Shown in pieces: positions 61,021 to 64,000 of a stretch of 64,000 nucleotides of DNA (its first letter is position 1; each line of letters opens with the position of its first letter). The translations under genes were made by a program, and so were the position numbers. Below the pieces are notes generated by a model. It was not told where the DNA came from. It was given only the letters and a program-made list of their open reading frames with translations, and did no database searches. The stretch comes from Lytechinus pictus (taxonomy: Eukaryota > Echinodermata > Echinoidea > Temnopleuroida > Toxopneustidae): positions 4,593,501 through 4,657,500 of the forward strand of contig NC_087253.1 in the NCBI RefSeq assembly GCF_037042905.1. Reading direction: 5' to 3'.

Positions 61021-61640
61021 GTTTCCCTTTAAACGTGGAATTCCCCGCGATAGTCAGAAGGCACAGACCCTTAATAACGTGTGTAGTCAACGAGGCAAAT
61101 TAATTGCTACTCGGTTTGAAAACCGATTTGTGTTTGTTCTTATCATACATGGTCAGTAACAGGCGGGGGAGGGCAGGCTCCCCCCCCCCCCCCCCCTTGG
61201 TGGATTTCAGCGGGAAAATAAAAAAATACGAGAAAAATAAAAAAAAAGGAGAAAGAAAGAAAGGGAAAACATAAGAAAAACGCACAAAGGGAAAACGGAA
61301 GGAAAGCAGGAAAATGAAGGAAAGAAGAACATGTAAGAAGACACCATTCCGAAATACTCAATGCAAGCATTAGTAAGAAAGGGAAATAAAATAAATTTAG
61401 CAAACAAAAGTGGGAAATGAAGGTAAAATGACTGAGCCAAAAGCTCTAATGGAAAATGAAGAAAAGATTCATTAACTATACTTTCTTAACCTATTTTAAA
61501 GTTTCCCTTTAAACGTGGAATTCCCCGCTACGTCAAGATAGTCTGAAGGCACAGACCCTTAATAACGTGCGTAGTCAACAAGGCAAAATAATTACTACTT
61601 GGTTTAAAAACCGATCTGTGTTTGGTCTCATCAGTCAAAT
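61021..61640 (-). repeat. Two partial minus-oriented copies of the 9540-10022 element
   Basis: TTTCCCTTTAAACGTGGAAT starts at 61022 and 61502. Both are followed by AGGCACAGACCCTTAATAAC and a CCGATYTGTGTTTG block. 61200-61470 is the complement of the CT-rich part at 9590-9860. Confidence 0.65.
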
Positions 61641-62660
61641 TCAAATTCAAAAGTTTATTGATATAAAATCCTGACATTGAAGGATCATCATCAAAACAAA
61701 GAAACATACGAAAAGAAAAATCAATATAACATAAGCATAACATAGTGACAACGAATGAAAAAATACCAATCTTGGATTGAGCGTTAGATACGAGATACAT
61801 ATCAATGCATAAATATACACACACATACATAATATACCCAAACATAATACACCTATACAAATACATAAACATGTATATTATCTTTTTCTTTCAAGCATCC
61901 TCAATCTCTCCACGTACCATGTACATGATAGTTATTCCTACCACACATATTTTGCTGATATCCATGTCATTGTTACCTAATATCAATTGGAATTTGTTTT
62001 ATTAGATATTCTCATAAAACCCGGTTGCACCTCCTTTAACTTGTTAAATAATTTATTATCTGTTGTCTCCTTGTTTCTAGTGTTGCTGTTGCATGTCTGT
62101 GGTCTATATTATGGTTGTTCCACTTTATATGTTTGTCATTTTGCCTCCGACGAAGATTCTGCTAGGATCGAAAGCTTAGGCCCCTTTTGACCCTCTAAAT
62201 AATTCATTTCGGGGCTCTTCGAGAGCCTTTCAGTGTACAGTGAAATGGTATTCATCCTCTACTAAGTCGTACAAACAGGGCTTCTGTCGTTTACATATAT
62301 CCTTTTATATCTACCTTGTTCTCTCATAAGTTTGCTATTGCTTATTCTTGACTTTGCAAAAATTGGTGATGTGCGTATTTTTAATATCTAATAGTAGGTA
62401 AATGTCCCGGTAATTTTCAATCTTATAATCTTTTTTCAATGTTTTATAGGTTCTTAGTTTATTGCATTGTTATCGTTGTCTTGAGACAGTTTTTCCATGA
62501 TATTATATAACGATCATTGAGTTTGTTTATAATTGCTTTTATAAGTGCTCTTTTTGAGAAGATTCCCTGGTTTTCCCACACATGAAGGAAACCGATTTGT
62601 TTTAATAATATTCGAATGTAATTTTGAAACCCGTTATCAAAATAAAGCGACACATCAAAT
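61636..62660 (-). mobile_element. 5'-truncated non-LTR retrotransposon remnant
   Basis: The minus-strand frame 62653-62459 reads FLHVWENQGIFSKRALIKAI, then INKLNDRYIISWKNCL, similar in pattern to the extreme C-terminus of LINE reverse-transcriptase proteins. The minus strand ends at about 61636 in AATAAACTTTTGAATTTGAA, a LINE-like 3' tail. The middle may contain another insertion. Confidence 0.45.
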
Positions 62661-62775
62661 GCTCTTTTTACAAGACTTATCTTTTATTGAAATTACGTGA
62701 TACCAGTATCCAATGCTATGTTTTAAAGCTGAGATATATAACGGATATCGCCCAAATTCGGCCAAAATAGCACTA

Positions 62776-63833
62776 CAGTGCGTTTCAGAAAAAAGGTAAT
62801 CAAATCTCGAGGGTTGGTATTCGAATTATATTCAATTTTGTGAATTTATTCTCCATGGATGTACAAGAGAAACTCATCAGCTTTTCATTGATACCCTATT
62901 TGTACAATTTGTGCCACGCATGACCGAATTAAGTGATGTTGAAGACAACAGGTGCAGATACCACTTTTTCTAAGTTTTCGAAAACTTGATGAAAGGGCAG
63001 ATGACGATGTGAATACTTTCATCCATGCCTAAGCGTGCAAACAATCTTGATTGGACCTTTTTCTTCCAAAGGAGTGTAAGTGGGCGAAGGTAATTGCAAA
63101 TGATTAACGAGGAGATTGTACCACAGTCGTTGGACCAACATTTTGAGAGGCAGGTTCGAGGAGTGTACCTGTATCTTTGGTGGATTCAGGACTAGCACTC
63201 CTGTCCTTCGATCCAACATCGTTCGGGATATATTCAAAGAACTCTTTGGACATCAAGTTGTTGCCCTCAAACATGACGTAGAATGGCCACCAAGATCCCC
63301 TGATGTCGCACCCTGTGATTATTTTGTTCGGGGACACTTAAAATAAGGTATTTGTAATTCCTCAAGACCTTGATGATTTGCAGGGCCGAATTCGACATGA
63401 GGCGGATGCTTTTTTGTGCAATAATAGGTAAGACGAGCTGTCCAAGACATCCATAATTCCTCCACGCTACCGGTTTTGTGTGCAAAGGAGAAGGAGACAT
63501 ATTGAAGGTGTGGGTGAATAAGACATTTACCTTTGAATCATTTCAGAGGAATGCCTTGACTCTTTTTTCCAAAAATTACTTTTTTTTTTACATTTTATTC
63601 TATCAAGCACACATTTTACCCACTTTACCAAAACTTGGAAAAAGTGGTACTTGCACCTGTTGTCTTCAACATCAATAAATTCGGTCATGCGTGGCGCAAA
63701 TGGTACAAATATGGTATCAATGGAAAGCTGACAAGTTTTTCTTTCAAATCCATGCAAAGTAATTTCACAAAGTTAGATATGATTCGAATATCAGCCCTCT
63801 AGATTTGGATTACCTTTTTTCTAAAACGCACTG
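62776..63833. mobile_element. Small mariner/Tc1-like element with ~200-bp terminal inverted repeats
   Basis: The ends CAGTGCGTTTCAGAAAAAAG and TTTTTTCTAAAACGCACTG are inverted, and the inner arms also pair (GTGCCACGCATGACCGAAT / ATTCGGTCATGCGTGGC). TA flanks both ends. The interior holds a broken transposase piece. Confidence 0.8.
63110..63510 (+). pseudogene. Decayed DDE transposase C-terminal fragment
   Basis: The frame contains VEWPPRSPDVAPCDYFVRGHLK, the characteristic block around the last catalytic acid of IS630/Tc1/mariner-type transposases. After a frame break it continues VIPQDLDDLQGRIRHEADAF, typical of what follows, and decays into stops before RRRRHIEG. The N-terminal DNA-binding region and first catalytic Asp are missing. 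Confidence 0.7.
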
Positions 63834-64000
63834 TACTAGTCGCTGATCTATGAACGCCAAGAACCATTTTCAAGTATTGGTCATGTATCTTTTCGGGAAG
63901 AAATGATTTATACAGTTTTTCCATTTCTTTATCTTCACGTAAGAGCGTTGGTAAACTCCGTATTTCAGTACAATATAATCATGATAATAGGATGGGTTAT

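Overview
The window looks like a piece of an invertebrate animal chromosome. The basis is split genes with GT-AG introns, an AT-rich background, and dense fossil DNA transposons, SINE- and LINE-like elements, minisatellites and (TA)n tracts. Several repeat families resemble ones I associate with marine deuterostomes, so an echinoderm such as a sea urchin is my best guess, but this is inference. I see no prokaryotic operons, no CRISPR array and no convincing rRNA or functional tRNA gene.

The only intact protein-coding genes I can support are two diverging paralogues. The left gene is on the minus strand with coding exons 20118-20032, 19674-19537 and 17373-13993, giving 1201 aa. The right gene is on the plus strand with coding exons 40587-40673, 50109-50246 and 50770-54174, giving 1209 aa. 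Both have exons of 87 and 138 bp followed by one giant 3' exon, with phase-0 introns at identical positions. A gene caller using the long open frames alone would lose the first 75 residues of each. The proteins join an N-terminal region related to the stonustoxin (SNTX) superfamily (MACPF-like, helical and thioredoxin-like parts) to a Cys-rich zinc-ribbon-like module, a P-loop GTPase, a second Cys/His module and coiled coils. No signal peptide or membrane segment is visible. A cytosolic GTP-controlled innate-immunity or membrane-acting role is possible but unproven.

Homology between the two loci appears to extend into candidate promoters and noncoding first exons. A 14-base motif, GATTRGCTAGGTTC, occurs in the same relative orientation upstream of a candidate 5' exon at 29717-30009 (minus) and at 32498-32742 (plus). 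The transcription units would then start about 2.5 kb apart, head to head, and run outward across about 9.6 and 7.8 kb first introns.

Layout. 1-10 kb: repeats, including a 1.1 kb tandem unit with a tRNA-like head, a Penelope-like remnant with a GIY-YIG domain, and a 61-bp minisatellite. 10-14 kb: mostly unassigned AT-rich DNA downstream of the left gene. 14-20 kb: left gene. 20-30 kb: its first intron, with a nuclear-receptor-motif satellite, a nested inverted-repeat element enclosing an RFX-motif satellite, and several MITEs. 30-32.5 kb: spacer between the candidate promoters. 32.5-54 kb: right gene, with introns holding minisatellites, a LINE end, an ATC/ATG-type trinucleotide tract and a 1.75 kb tandem duplication. 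54-64 kb: downstream DNA with a hAT-like MITE, a long foldback element, LINE remnants and a small mariner-like element.
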